NCBI GenBank assembly: GCA_025356095.1
Contig: JANXUR010000115.1
Span: 1 to 40,900, forward strand
DNA: 40,900 nt
Direction of reading: 5' to 3'
From: Acidobacteriaceae bacterium
Lineage (GTDB): Bacteria > Acidobacteriota > Terriglobia > Terriglobales > Acidobacteriaceae
Below are positions 26,344-35,325 of this stretch, in pieces; position 1 is the first letter of the stretch, and each line of letters begins with the position of its first letter. A model generated the notes under the pieces. It made no database searches and had not been told where the DNA came from. It saw only the letters and a list, made by a program, of their open reading frames with translations. The position numbers were made by a program, and so were the translations under genes.

Positions 26344-26633
26344 TTGCACTGATTGTGAATTTTAGCGTTCGGCCCGGTACCGAAGTAGAGGTGAAGCGGC
26401 TGATTGCCCTGATGGAGCACAACACGCGCCTGGAGCCGGGTTGCCACGCCTATATCGGCTTGCAGTCCCTTGACGACCCGCTGGCCTTCAGCTTTTATGA
26501 AGAGTACGACAATCAGGCGGCGCTGGATGCACATTGGGCATCGCCTTACTTCGCCGAGTATGTGACGAACGGCCTGACGCATCTTTACGACAAGATCGAG
26601 AAGTCTCTCTATACCGTCGTAAGTAAACCGTAA
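26340..26633 (+). CDS. Antibiotic biosynthesis monooxygenase (ABM)-domain protein
   Basis: 97 residues; the ATG overlaps the purA stop. It has the small ferredoxin-like ABM fold: VNFSVRPGTEVEVKRLIALM, EPGCHAYIGLQSLDDPLAFSFYEEYDNQAALDAHWASPYF (shown in two parts: EPGCHAYIGLQS and FSFYEEYDNQAALDAHWASP). Relatives include quinol monooxygenases such as YgiN and small scavenging enzymes. No cofactor-binding motif is needed in this family. Coupling to purA is probably positional; a ferredoxin-like gene follows 23 nt downstream. Confidence 0.85.
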   Translation: MIALIVNFSVRPGTEVEVKRLIALMEHNTRLEPGCHAYIGLQSLDDPLAFSFYEEYDNQAALDAHWASPYFAEYVTNGLTHLYDKIEKSLYTVVSKP

Positions 26634-26656
26634 TCAGTTCAATTCTTGCTGGATAG

Positions 26657-26992
26657 GTGGAGATTGTTGCGTTGAGCGAATCGCAAGGCAAAATTAGGTT
26701 TGTGGAACTCAAGGGCGATGTCTGCATCGCCTCGGCAACCTGCTGTGTGGTTGCCGGAGAAATTTTTAAGCACGACGCCGCCAAGCGCACCACGAACATG
26801 CTCTGCAAAAACGGCAGCTTGACGCAACTGAAAGTAGCAGTAGAAGAGTTAGTGCTCTCCGAAGGTGCCGCAAACACCGGCAGTCAAGACGCCGCCCTCT
26901 CGTCCGCAGCAGGCATGTGTCCTGTAGCCGCCATCCGCCTGTATGACGCCGAAGGCCGCCGCCTCGAACCCGATTCGCTCGAAGCGATGTAA
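26657..26992 (+). CDS. Ferredoxin-like protein (probably single Fe-S cluster)
   Basis: 111 residues from a GTG; a TTG at 26672 is an alternative. The layout resembles small single-cluster ferredoxins: C23-x5-C29 in DVCIASATCCVVAGEIF, and near the C-terminus C87-P in GMCPVAAIRLYD. Three cysteines in this spacing fit a [3Fe-4S] or a degenerate [4Fe-4S] site; C30 and C50 are extra. The middle is longer than usual. The N-terminal ESQGKIRFVELKGD is like the first strand of such ferredoxins. It lies behind an ABM-type oxygenase and may donate electrons in a shared pathway (inference). The family call is moderate. Confidence 0.55.
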   Translation: MEIVALSESQGKIRFVELKGDVCIASATCCVVAGEIFKHDAAKRTTNMLCKNGSLTQLKVAVEELVLSEGAANTGSQDAALSSAAGMCPVAAIRLYDAEGRRLEPDSLEAM

Positions 26993-27012
26993 TCACTACC
27001 GCTGAGTGCTTT

Positions 27013-27045
27013 ACCTGAGTCCAGCCCACTTTGCCGGAGTCAGGT
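27013..27045. terminator. Stem-loop between converging genes
   Basis: ACCTGAGTCC (27013-27022) and GGAGTCAGGT (27036-27045) pair over 10 positions with one mismatch. It lies between the ferredoxin-like gene and the oppositely oriented tautomerase, so it may end both transcripts. There is no T-run. Confidence 0.4.
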
Positions 27046-27063
27046 GCGCCAACAGAAGCCAAC

Positions 27064-27252
27064 TTACGTCTTGTCACACATCAATACACCACCACTCGCG
27101 TAGCTATCGCGCGGTGTGTCGTGGAACGCCACTACAATCGCTTCCCTCTTCGCTCCCGCGTCTTCCACCAGCACATCTGTAATGCGCGCTGCAACCTTGC
27201 GCTTCTGCTCCACCGTGCGGCCCTCCAACAACGTGATATGAACGAGTGGCAT
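27064..27252 (-). CDS. 4-oxalocrotonate tautomerase family protein
   Basis: 62 residues, the standard subunit size. MPLVHITLLEGRTVEQKRKV gives the catalytic amino-terminal proline after Met removal, followed by the helix and AIVVAFHDTPRDSYASGG. Members are small hexameric enzymes that shift double bonds in oxo-acids; the true substrate is often unknown. A strong AGGAGGAG ribosome site lies just upstream. Transcription may come from ndk upstream, but a strong hairpin lies between. Confidence 0.88.
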   Translation of the reverse strand: MPLVHITLLEGRTVEQKRKVAARITDVLVEDAGAKREAIVVAFHDTPRDSYASGGVLMCDKT

Positions 27253-27286
27253 CAGTATCTCCTCCTAAGTTATCCTATTGAGCGAA

Positions 27287-27319
27287 ACGGGGAACAGCGG
27301 CTCTGCCGCTGTTCCCCGT
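27287..27319. terminator. Perfect 15-bp hairpin between ndk and the tautomerase gene
   Basis: ACGGGGAACAGCGGC (27287-27301), loop TCT, and its exact complement at 27305-27319. It follows the ndk stop by about 56 nt on the minus strand. Only a short GTTTCG follows the stem on that strand, so termination may be imperfect; a dispersed palindrome is another possibility. Confidence 0.55.
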
Positions 27320-27375
27320 GAATTCGACATACTCCTGCTCCGCAAACAAGCATGTAGGGCGGAGCGATTGTTCAA

Positions 27376-27798
27376 CTACTTCGCCAGTTCGTATCCGGCG
27401 AAGAAGAAGCTCAGTTCAAAACGCGCAGTATCTTCCGCGTCAGAACCGTGAATCGCATTGAACTCAATGTTAGTAGCCCACTTCTTGCGGATGGTACCCT
27501 CTTCAGCCTTGGCCGGATCTGTCGCGCCCATCAGTTTGCGCAGGTCTGCAATGGCATTTTCTTTCTCCAATGCCAGCGCCACAATTGGGCCGCTGGACAT
27601 GAACTCAGTGAGCGAACCATAAAACGGACGCGCCGCGTGCACGGCATAAAACTGCTCCGCCTGCGACTTCGAGATTTCCAGCATCTTCATGGCGAGGATG
27701 CGGAAACCCTGACTTTCAAACTGCTCAATGATGTCGCCGATAGCTCCACGCTTTACCGCGTCGGGCTTAATGATGGTAAATGTGCGTTGTAGTGTCAT
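27376..27798 (-). CDS. ndk: Nucleoside diphosphate kinase
   Basis: 140 residues. The enzyme passes phosphate between NTPs and NDPs through a phosphohistidine. Present are [19 protein letters not shown], the substrate loop around [20 protein letters not shown], and the active-site H117 in [15 protein letters not shown]. Complete, family-typical length. It lies behind sucC and sucD on the same strand (113-nt gap), linking GTP/ATP exchange with succinyl-CoA ligase; joint transcription is plausible. Confidence 0.96.
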   Translation of the reverse strand: MTLQRTFTIIKPDAVKRGAIGDIIEQFESQGFRILAMKMLEISKSQAEQFYAVHAARPFYGSLTEFMSSGPIVALALEKENAIADLRKLMGATDPAKAEEGTIRKKWATNIEFNAIHGSDAEDTARFELSFFFAGYELAK

Positions 27799-27911
27799 AA
27801 GTCGTCTTCGTCGCTTTCTATTCTTTATCTATTGCCGCGAATCTCAGCTTCCGTACACAAAGGCGTGCGCAACCAGTCTTAAAAACCCGAACCTGAAGCT
27901 CGAAACTGCTG

Positions 27912-28784
27912 TTATTTCCCAATCGCGCGCGCCACGGCTTCGCCCATCTCTGCTGGCGAAACTACAACGTGGATGCCCGCGTCGGTCATCACCTTCATCT
28001 TCTCTTCCGCCGTGCCCTTGCCACCTGCAATAATGGCACCGGCATGGCCCATGCGGCGGCCTTCTGGAGCGGTCTGCCCAGCGATAAAGCCAACCACCGG
28101 CTTCTTCATGTTGGCCTTCACCCAGGCGGCGGCGGTCTCTTCCGCGCTGCCACCAATTTCGCCAATCATGATTACCGCCTCGGTATCGGGATCATCATTG
28201 AACAACTTCATGGCGTCAATATGCGTGGTGCCAATAATCGGGTCACCGCCGATGCCAATCGCTGTGCTCTGCCCTATACCGCGCTGAGTAAGCTGATGCA
28301 CTGCCTCATACGTCAGGGTGCCTGAGCGCGAAACAATGCCCACACTACCTTCTTTATGAATGCGTCCTGGCATGATGCCGATCTTGCACTTACCCGGCGA
28401 AATCACACCAGGACAGTTCGGCCCAATCAGCCGCGATCCTTTACCTTGCATGTAAGCCCAGGCCTTGATCATGTCCATCGCCGGAATACCTTCGGTGATG
28501 CACACAATCAGCGCAATGCCCGCGTCGGCCGCTTCCATAATCGCTTCGCCGCCGCCCGGAGGGGGCACAAAGATTACCGTCGCATTGGCTCCCGTCTTCT
28601 CCACTGCTTCTTGCACGGTGTTAAACACGGGCCAGCCCTCATGCGTGGTTCCTCCCTTTCCCGGAGTAACTCCGCCCACCACCTGTGTGCCGTACTCCGC
28701 ACACTGCTTGGCGTGGAAGGTACCTTCTTTGCCCGTCAGGCCTTGCACAATCAACCGCGTGGACTTGTCTACTAGTACGCTCAT
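27912..28784 (-). CDS. sucD: Succinyl-CoA ligase, alpha subunit
   Basis: 290 residues from the ATG at 28784 ([15 protein letters not shown]). The alpha subunit binds CoA and carries the phosphorylated histidine of this TCA-cycle enzyme. Markers: [24 protein letters not shown] (CoA site), [30 protein letters not shown] and the phosphohistidine in [18 protein letters not shown] near residue 247. It lies 107 nt behind sucC. Confidence 0.97.
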   Translation of the reverse strand: MSVLVDKSTRLIVQGLTGKEGTFHAKQCAEYGTQVVGGVTPGKGGTTHEGWPVFNTVQEAVEKTGANATVIFVPPPGGGEAIMEAADAGIALIVCITEGIPAMDMIKAWAYMQGKGSRLIGPNCPGVISPGKCKIGIMPGRIHKEGSVGIVSRSGTLTYEAVHQLTQRGIGQSTAIGIGGDPIIGTTHIDAMKLFNDDPDTEAVIMIGEIGGSAEETAAAWVKANMKKPVVGFIAGQTAPEGRRMGHAGAIIAGGKGTAEEKMKVMTDAGIHVVVSPAEMGEAVARAIGK

Positions 28785-28891
28785 GAATTGTTTTCCTAAA
28801 ATTGCATTCGCAGCCAAGGCCGCGTTCCAACTTGTTATCAACCTTAGCGGAGCGAAGGCACCCTACTTAGCCCGCAAACTCGCACACAGCC

Positions 28892-30070
28892 CTACTGTAT
28901 CCCGGCCGCCGCGGCCACAACCTTCTCCGCTGCGTCCTTCATAGTTTGCGCCACTATAAAGTTCAAACCCGACTCCGCCAGTATCTTGCGGCCTTCTTCT
29001 ACATTGGTGCCTTCCAGCCGCAACACGATCGGCAACTGAATGTTCGTCTTCCGCGCTGCTTCCACCACGCCCTTGGCTAGCGTATCCACGCGCAAAATGC
29101 CGCCGAAGATGTTAATCAAAACCGCCTTCACCGCGTGGTCGCTCAACAAAATCTCAAACGCGTGGGTAATCTGCTCGGCATTCGCACCGCCACCCACATC
29201 CAAAAAGTTCGCTGGCATTCCGCCTGCATACTTAATAATGTCCATGGTCGCCATCGCCAGGCCCGCACCATTCACCATGCAGCCCACCGTGCCATCCAGC
29301 TTGATGTAGTTCAAGTTGTACTTCGAGGCTTCCACTTCCAGCGGGTCTTCCTCGTGGATGTCGCGCAGCTCCCGCACATCGGGATGCCGGAACAGCGCGT
29401 TGTCATCAAACGTCACCTTGGCATCCAGCGCAAACACCCTGCCATCCGTCGTGGTAATGAACGGGTTGATCTCCATCAGCGAGCAATCCATCTCTTGATT
29501 CGCCTTGGCCAGCGCGATCATAAACGGCACTGCCTGCTTCACCTGCTCGCCCCTCATGCCCAGATTAAAGGCCAGCCGCCGCGCCTGGAAGCCTGTCAGG
29601 CCTACGCCGGGGTCAATCACTTCTTTCAAAATCGCCGCGGGGTCTTTTGCTGCTACTTCTTCAATCTCCATACCACCCGATTTCGAGGCCATGAAAACCA
29701 GCTTCGAGATCGCACGATCCAGCACGATGCCCAAATACAGCTCGCGCTCAATCGGCAACGTCTCTTCCACCAGCAACTGGCGGACGATGCGCCCTTCGGG
29801 CCCGGTCTGGTGCGTGACTAGGTTCATGCCCAGTATCTGTGCCGCCAGTTCGCCCACTTGTTCAACGGTCTTGGCGATTTTCACGCCCCCGCCCTTGCCG
29901 CGGCCACCGGCATGGATCTGCGCCTTCACCACCGCGCCCGTCGCGCCTTGCTCGAACAGCATCCTGGCCACACTCACCGCTTCATCGCGGGTGGAAGCTA
30001 CTTCTCCCCGCGGCACCGCGACGCCGTACTTCCGCAGAATGTCTTTTGCCTGAAACTCGTGAATTTTCAT
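28892..30070 (-). CDS. sucC: Succinyl-CoA ligase, beta subunit
   Basis: 392 residues from the ATG at 30070 ([20 protein letters not shown]). An ATP-grasp protein that binds nucleotide and, with SucD, interconverts succinyl-CoA and succinate. Visible: [20 protein letters not shown] (nucleotide-binding), [44 protein letters not shown] and [10 protein letters not shown]. Length fits the family. The 260-nt gap upstream of it (to the divergent AhpD-like gene) shows no gene. Confidence 0.97.
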   Translation of the reverse strand: MKIHEFQAKDILRKYGVAVPRGEVASTRDEAVSVARMLFEQGATGAVVKAQIHAGGRGKGGGVKIAKTVEQVGELAAQILGMNLVTHQTGPEGRIVRQLLVEETLPIERELYLGIVLDRAISKLVFMASKSGGMEIEEVAAKDPAAILKEVIDPGVGLTGFQARRLAFNLGMRGEQVKQAVPFMIALAKANQEMDCSLMEINPFITTTDGRVFALDAKVTFDDNALFRHPDVRELRDIHEEDPLEVEASKYNLNYIKLDGTVGCMVNGAGLAMATMDIIKYAGGMPANFLDVGGGANAEQITHAFEILLSDHAVKAVLINIFGGILRVDTLAKGVVEAARKTNIQLPIVLRLEGTNVEEGRKILAESGLNFIVAQTMKDAAEKVVAAAAGIQ

Positions 30071-30330
30071 GATTGCCTTTACGCGCCTTGGCGGCTGCTG
30101 CCCGCTGTATAAGAGGATGCAAGGCCCGCACTGCGCCCCGCACCGAAATCGCAAACACTTGATTTTAGCGGATTGGCGCAGCCCGAAGCAAAACGCCCCG
30201 CCCGCCCCGCCTCCTTCGCCAACTTTCGTTGTTGTTTGTCACCTTTTTGCCCACAGCGACTCATAGTAAGGGAAGTCAGTTCGGCCCCATCAGCAACCGC
30301 AGCATTGGCCGGACGAAAGGAACCACCCTC

Positions 30331-30888
30331 ATGACTCGTATTTCAGCTTTGAATCCCGCAGAGACCACCGGTAAGACTGCTGAACTGCTCGCCGGCGTGC
30401 AAAAGCAGCTTGGCATCACGCCGAACTTGATGAAGACTTTAGCCCACAGCACCGCTGGCCTCGAAGCCTACCTCAACTTCAACGGTAGCCTGGCGCATGG
30501 CAAGCTCAACCCCAAGCTGCGTGAGCTGATCGCCGTGGCAGTGGCGCAGGAGAATAGCTGCCAATATTGCCTCTCCGCCCACACCACCATTGGCGGTATG
30601 GTCGGCCTTACTCCCGAACAGACCAACGACGCACGTGACTTCGCTTCCGCCGACGCTAAAACCGCGGCGGGTCTGCATTTCGCCAAGGCGGTGCTCCAGC
30701 AGCGCGGCCAAATTGCCGATGCTGAACTGGCGTCCGTTCGTGCCGCGGGCTTTAGTGACGCCGAAGTCGTGGAGATCATCGCCCACGTCTCGCTCAACAT
30801 CTTTACCAATTACTTCAACAACGTCGCCGCTACCGAAGTGGACTTCCCGTTGGTAAGTCTGGAACGCGAAGCGGTTACAGTCGCCTAA
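30331..30888 (+). CDS. Carboxymuconolactone decarboxylase / AhpD-like protein
   Basis: 185 residues from the ATG at 30331; AAAGGA lies 10 nt upstream. It has the AhpD-type redox motif C77-x2-C80-x3-H84 in ENSCQYCLSAH, preceded by LRELIAVAVAQE with E74, and a second helical half (EVVEIIAHVSLNIFTNYFNN). Such proteins are peroxidase or disulfide-relay partners of alkyl hydroperoxide reductase; stand-alone members are common. Stress-related peroxide removal is likely, though the partner is not in the window. Confidence 0.9.
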   Translation: MTRISALNPAETTGKTAELLAGVQKQLGITPNLMKTLAHSTAGLEAYLNFNGSLAHGKLNPKLRELIAVAVAQENSCQYCLSAHTTIGGMVGLTPEQTNDARDFASADAKTAAGLHFAKAVLQQRGQIADAELASVRAAGFSDAEVVEIIAHVSLNIFTNYFNNVAATEVDFPLVSLEREAVTVA

Positions 30889-30999
30889 CTGGTTGCCGGA
30901 AGCAAGCTGCACGCCCCACGTCCTGGACACTTCCCGGACGTGGGTGCCGGTAGCATAGACTATCGGGGGTCTCGATTTCCCCCAACGAGGAATCCTCGC

Positions 31000-31410
31000 A
31001 TGCCTAGCCCCATCATTCCACCATTCACGCCGGCCACGGCTCTGGCCAAAGTGCAAGCCGCCGAAGATGCCTGGAACAGCCGTGACCCTGAGCGCGTTGC
31101 CAAGGCATACTCGGAAGATTCCCAGTGGCGTAATCGCACCGAGTTCTTCACCGGCCGCCCCGCTATCATCGAATTCCTTACTCGCAAGTGGGCCAAGGAA
31201 CTCGACTATCGCCTCATGAAAGAGCTGTGGTGTTTCACCGACAACCGTATCTCGGTGCGCTTTGAGTACGAATGGCATGACGACGGCGGCCAGTGGTTTC
31301 GCACCCACGGCAACGAGCATTGGGAGTTTAACGACGACGGCCTGATGCGCCGCCGCGATATGAGCGCCAACGACTACCCCATTGCGGAAGCAGAGCGAAG
31401 ACTCCGTTAA
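31000..31410 (+). CDS. DUF1348 / NTF2-like protein
   Basis: 136 residues; ATG at 31000 with AGGA 8 nt upstream. The sequence fits the DUF1348 group (nuclear transport factor 2 fold): [60 protein letters not shown] and [18 protein letters not shown]. No biochemical role is established for the group. It follows the AhpD-like gene by 111 nt on the same strand. Confidence 0.88.
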   Translation: MPSPIIPPFTPATALAKVQAAEDAWNSRDPERVAKAYSEDSQWRNRTEFFTGRPAIIEFLTRKWAKELDYRLMKELWCFTDNRISVRFEYEWHDDGGQWFRTHGNEHWEFNDDGLMRRRDMSANDYPIAEAERRLR

Positions 31411-31515
31411 CCCGGCCGTCCCGGAGCGGTTGACCCCGAGACATTTGTCTGCAAAGATGGCAGCGCATCGTTTTTTATCGGCTCAAACTTTCAGCCTTCC
31501 CCCAAGGAGCACTCC

Positions 31516-32958
31516 TTGAAGATGACACGCTTTATCACCGCATTCACCTTGACTGGCTTGCTTTGCGCCGTTGCCGCGCGGCCAGCCTCCGCCCAAGTCG
31601 CGGGTGAGCACTACTCCGTCAGCCCCGCCCATCCCGTGGCCTCGATTCAAGATACCGAAACCCTCGCCCAGCATGATGCCCGCATGCACTGGTGGCGCGA
31701 GGCGCGCTTTGGCATGTTCATCCATTGGGGCTTGTACTCGATCCCGGCTGGCACCTGGAATGGCCAGCAAATCCCCAACATCGGCGAGTGGATCATGAAC
31801 ACCGCCTCCATTCCCGTGGCTCAGTACAAGGCGTTGGCGCCCCAGTTCAATCCCACATCCTTCAACGCTCACGACATCGTCGCCCTCGCCAAGTCTGCGG
31901 GCATGAAGTACATCGTCATCACCAGCAAGCACCACGACGGCTTTGCCATGTTCGGCTCCAAGGCCGACCCCTTCAACATTGTCAGCGCAACGCCGTTTCA
32001 TCGCGACCCGCTGCGCGAGCTCGCGGAGGAGTGTAACAAGCAAAGCATCAAGCTGGGCTTTTATTATTCGCAGGATCAGGATTGGACCGCACCCGGCGGC
32101 GCGGCCTACAAAACCGGCAGTCACAACGCCCCCAATCATCACTGGGATCCCGCACAGGACGGCACCTTCGCCGACTATCTCCACACCAAAGCAATTCCGC
32201 AGATGAAGGAGCTGCTCGCCAACTACCATCCCGCCGTTATCTGGTTCGACACTCCAACCGACGACATGACACCAGCCCTCGCGGGTGAAATCGTTTCTCT
32301 GGTCAACCAATATCCCAGCCTCATCTGGAATAATCGGCTCGGCGGCGGCTACAAAGGCGACACCGAAACTCCAGAGCAATACATTCCGCCGCAGGGTTAT
32401 CCCGGACGCGACTGGGAAGCCTGCATGACCATCAACGACACCTGGGGATACAAGTCCTACGACACTAACTTCAAATCCACCGAAACCCTGCTGCGCAACC
32501 TGATTGATATCGCCAGCAAAGGCGGCAATTACCTACTGAACATTGGCCCGGACTCCAAAGGCAACGTGCCCGCAGGTGAGTCCGACCGCTTGCGCGAAGT
32601 GGGGAAGTGGCTCGCGGTGAATGGCGTAGCCATCTACGGCACACGCGCCACATTGTTTGGCAGCGAGGCTGGCCGCTTCAGCCCCACTGAGAAAGATGAA
32701 GACGGCAAGCCGAAGTTTGTTCCCGCCTGGGACTGGCGGTCCACCACGGCGGCCGACCGCATCTATATTGCGCTCTTCAAGTGGCCGGGAAAATTCCACC
32801 TAGACAACACTCCTCGCACCGTGACCAGCGCCTACCTGCTGGCCGACCCGGCACACACACCACTCCCGCTAACCAAGACCGCGACCGGCATTGACGTTGC
32901 CTTGCCAAGTCGCGCTCTAGACCCCATCGCCACCGTGCTGGTGCTGGAGACGAAGTGA
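31516..32958 (+). CDS. Secreted alpha-L-fucosidase, GH29
   Basis: 480 residues from the TTG at 31516, or 478 from the ATG at 31522; AAGGAG lies 6 nt before the TTG. Signal peptide FITAFTLTGLLCAVAARPAS with cleavage near SAQ. The GH29 barrel is clear: HWWREARFGMFIHWGLYSIP (residues 58-77), AGMKYIVITSKHHDGFAMF, LGFYYSQDQDW, and the nucleophile D245 in VIWFDTPTD. The C-terminal about 90 residues form a beta domain (IYIALFKWPGKF and on). The enzyme hydrolyses alpha-L-fucosides; being exported, it fits plant or microbial polysaccharide breakdown. Exact linkage specificity cannot be read. Confidence 0.92.
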   Translation: MKMTRFITAFTLTGLLCAVAARPASAQVAGEHYSVSPAHPVASIQDTETLAQHDARMHWWREARFGMFIHWGLYSIPAGTWNGQQIPNIGEWIMNTASIPVAQYKALAPQFNPTSFNAHDIVALAKSAGMKYIVITSKHHDGFAMFGSKADPFNIVSATPFHRDPLRELAEECNKQSIKLGFYYSQDQDWTAPGGAAYKTGSHNAPNHHWDPAQDGTFADYLHTKAIPQMKELLANYHPAVIWFDTPTDDMTPALAGEIVSLVNQYPSLIWNNRLGGGYKGDTETPEQYIPPQGYPGRDWEACMTINDTWGYKSYDTNFKSTETLLRNLIDIASKGGNYLLNIGPDSKGNVPAGESDRLREVGKWLAVNGVAIYGTRATLFGSEAGRFSPTEKDEDGKPKFVPAWDWRSTTAADRIYIALFKWPGKFHLDNTPRTVTSAYLLADPAHTPLPLTKTATGIDVALPSRALDPIATVLVLETK

Positions 32959-32959
32959 G

Positions 32960-33628
32960 ATGATGCGCGTCATCTCACTCAACGTCGCGACGCCCAGCGT
33001 CATCACCTGGCGCGGAGAAACCTTCACCACCGGTATCTACAAGCAGCCCGTGGAAGGTAAAGTCCGCCTGCGTACGCTGAACTTCGATGGCGACCGTCAA
33101 GCCGACCTCTCCGTGCACGGCGGCCCGCTCAAGGCGGTGTACGCCTACGCTTCGGAGCACTATGCAGGCTGGCGCGACGAACTGAGTTCGGACGCCCATG
33201 CCGCCACTTTACTAAGCGAATGGGGAGCCTTCGGCGAAAACCTGACCACTGAGGGGTTGACGGAAGACAACGTGCAGATTGGGGATCAATTCCGCATGGG
33301 CACAGCGCGGGTGATGGCCGTGCAGCCTCGCCAGCCCTGCTACAAGCTGGTGGCCAAATTCGATCGCGACGAGATCGCCGACCGAATGATGAGGAATGGC
33401 TTCAGCGGAATCTATTTTTCTGTGCTCGAAGAAGGGGATGTGCAGGCGGGTGACGAAATCGTCCGTTTGTCGGGTCGCGACTCCAGTGTCAGCGTGGCCG
33501 AAGTCAATCGCTTGATTGCCAGCGATCGGCTCAACATCAGCCTGCTGCGGCGTGCGGTGCAAGTCACCGAACTGCCCGAAGGCTACATTCGCCGGTTCCA
33601 ATCACGGCTGCGACAACTCGAACCCTAG
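32960..33628 (+). CDS. MOSC-domain protein (YiiM-like)
   Basis: 222 residues; the start lies 1 nt after the fucosidase stop. The MOSC beta-barrel includes DRQADLSVHGGPLKAVYAYA, WGAFGENLTTEGL, and the conserved cysteine C127 in VQPRQPCYKLVAKF. The C-terminal helices (SVAEVNRLIASDRLN) match the YiiM extension (3-alpha domain). MOSC proteins handle molybdenum-cofactor-bound sulfur and, in YiiM, reduce N-hydroxylated bases. The pairing with a fucosidase is probably positional. Confidence 0.92.
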   Translation: MMRVISLNVATPSVITWRGETFTTGIYKQPVEGKVRLRTLNFDGDRQADLSVHGGPLKAVYAYASEHYAGWRDELSSDAHAATLLSEWGAFGENLTTEGLTEDNVQIGDQFRMGTARVMAVQPRQPCYKLVAKFDRDEIADRMMRNGFSGIYFSVLEEGDVQAGDEIVRLSGRDSSVSVAEVNRLIASDRLNISLLRRAVQVTELPEGYIRRFQSRLRQLEP

Positions 33629-33653
33629 TCTGCAACAGCAGCATGAACGAAAA

Positions 33654-33679
33654 AAGGCTTCGCGCAATCGCGGAGCCTT
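33654..33679. terminator. Bidirectional intrinsic terminator between MOSC and permease genes
   Basis: AAGGCTTCGCG (33654-33664), loop CAAT, CGCGGAGCCTT (33669-33679): an 11-bp stem with one wobble. On the minus strand (permease) the stem is followed by six Ts (33656-33650 region); on the plus strand by CGCTTT. Placed between two converging genes, as expected. Confidence 0.8.
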
Positions 33680-33700
33680 CGCTTTGCCCCAGCAACAGTC

Positions 33701-35134
33701 CTAGTCGCCGCCCGAGCCTGCTAGGCTCTCGCGAACCGCAACCGGCCGCACCTTCTGCGGGGCCAGCAGCATCTTCACCCCATAAATCACCACGCCCGCC
33801 GCCATCAGCAGCAAGCCAAATTCAAGCGAGCTCATGCCTAGAATCTCCTCATGCTCGCTGCGAACAATGCCGAAGCCCAGCAGCATCATCGGTGCCACGC
33901 CAATCAGGATTGCGCCCAACTTGCCGCCCGGCACCTTGAAAGGACGATGTAACTGCGGCTCGCGGAAGCGCAGCACCGCCAGCGCCACAAACTCCAAGCC
34001 CAGACTCGCGCCATACACAAGAATGTCGAGCGTCACCAGCCGGTCAAACCCCAGCAGCAGGCACGGCACCCAACACACCGCCAGCACTACAATCGAAAGC
34101 CAAGGCGCACGCCACTGGTTCTGCCTCTCGAAAGCCTTGGGCAGCATTCCATCCTTTGCCATCGCCAGCGGCAGCCGCGCGTAGCTCATCACCAGCGCGT
34201 TGAACATCCCAAACGCGCTGATCATCCCGCCCACCACCAGCGCCACCCGCAGCCATTCGCCACCCAGCATCCCTGCCAGATCCGCCCACGAACCCGTCTC
34301 AAAGGCGCCGGGCGTCAGGCCCGTCATCCACATCGCCGCCACCGGCAACAGGTAGCTTACCGCCACCAGCACCACGGCCAGCAGCATCGCTCGCGGATAC
34401 GTCTTCTGCGGCTTTTCCACCTCGGTCGCAATGGTCGAGGCGTTGTCCCACCCCATGTAATTCCACATGGCGATGAGTAGCCCACCCATGATGTCTAGCC
34501 CGCCGCCCGGGTTGATGGCCGCAACATGCACCAGCGCACCGTGTTTGAAAGGTGCCAACAACACAATCGCAATAAACGGTGACGACAGCAGCACAAACAG
34601 CCATAGTGACGTACTCGCCACCAGCTTCACCCCAAACACATTCATCAGCACGCAGACCGCGATGACCGCCAGCCCCACGAAAAACTTGTTGTAACTTTCG
34701 TTCACCCACGGCACCAGCCGCCCCATGTAGGTAACAAACAGCGTGGGGTAAATCGCCATGTCAAACACACTGGCCGCCAACGAGAGCCACGCCTCCTGAA
34801 AACCCCAGAAGTTGCCCATCGCCCGCCGCACCCAGGCATAAAACCCACCTTCAAACGGAAGCGCGCTCGCCAGTTCGCCGATCATGAACGCCGTCGGCAG
34901 ACTCCACAGTACGGGCGTGATCGCAAGTATCAGCAGCGCTTGGCCGTAGCCCGCGCCATGCACAATCTCTTCCGTGCCATAGGTTCCGCCCGAGACCATA
35001 AAGAAGGTCGCGGCGGCCAGGGGCCACACGGTGAGCCGCATAAACAGTTTCTTGGAGGGCGGAGAGCTGGAAGTGGAGGGACTAGCGGATGAAACCCTGG
35101 GGACAGCCGACATGGCGGCGCGAGCAGTGGCCAA
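33701..35134 (-). CDS. APC-superfamily amino acid permease
   Basis: 477 residues from the TTG at 35134, with GGAGG about 12 nt upstream; the ATG at 35113 (470 residues) is an alternative. About 12 membrane helices. The start of the core, LTVWPLAAATFFMVSGGTYGTEEIV, is the APC helix-1 signature, followed by PTAFMIGELASALPFEGGFY and WNYMGWDNASTIATEVEKPQ. It resembles the acidobacterial and plant-type polyamine/cationic amino acid branch. Substrate unknown. The gene ends just after a strong terminator hairpin and stands alone, oriented against the MOSC gene. Confidence 0.9.
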   Translation of the reverse strand: MATARAAMSAVPRVSSASPSTSSSPPSKKLFMRLTVWPLAAATFFMVSGGTYGTEEIVHGAGYGQALLILAITPVLWSLPTAFMIGELASALPFEGGFYAWVRRAMGNFWGFQEAWLSLAASVFDMAIYPTLFVTYMGRLVPWVNESYNKFFVGLAVIAVCVLMNVFGVKLVASTSLWLFVLLSSPFIAIVLLAPFKHGALVHVAAINPGGGLDIMGGLLIAMWNYMGWDNASTIATEVEKPQKTYPRAMLLAVVLVAVSYLLPVAAMWMTGLTPGAFETGSWADLAGMLGGEWLRVALVVGGMISAFGMFNALVMSYARLPLAMAKDGMLPKAFERQNQWRAPWLSIVVLAVCWVPCLLLGFDRLVTLDILVYGASLGLEFVALAVLRFREPQLHRPFKVPGGKLGAILIGVAPMMLLGFGIVRSEHEEILGMSSLEFGLLLMAAGVVIYGVKMLLAPQKVRPVAVRESLAGSGGD

Positions 35135-35325
35135 TTTCTATGGCTTCCTCCTTGAACGACTCACTCTCACCACCTTGGCCGCTGCACGCCAAGGTTCGCG
35201 GTGTTGGCGATTCCGCGCATTTCGGTGGAGTTGGTTCGCAAGATTTAGATTACAGAATATTGTGGCTCTTGCGGAAACAATTTCGCGCCAAAGGGCCGCC
35301 CGCTCGTTGCCTGTCGCGACAGTTC

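Noticed and set aside
30439-31320. Minus-strand open frame of 293 codons across the AhpD-like and DUF1348 genes
   Set aside because: It overlaps two well-supported plus-strand genes and shows no recognisable protein features.
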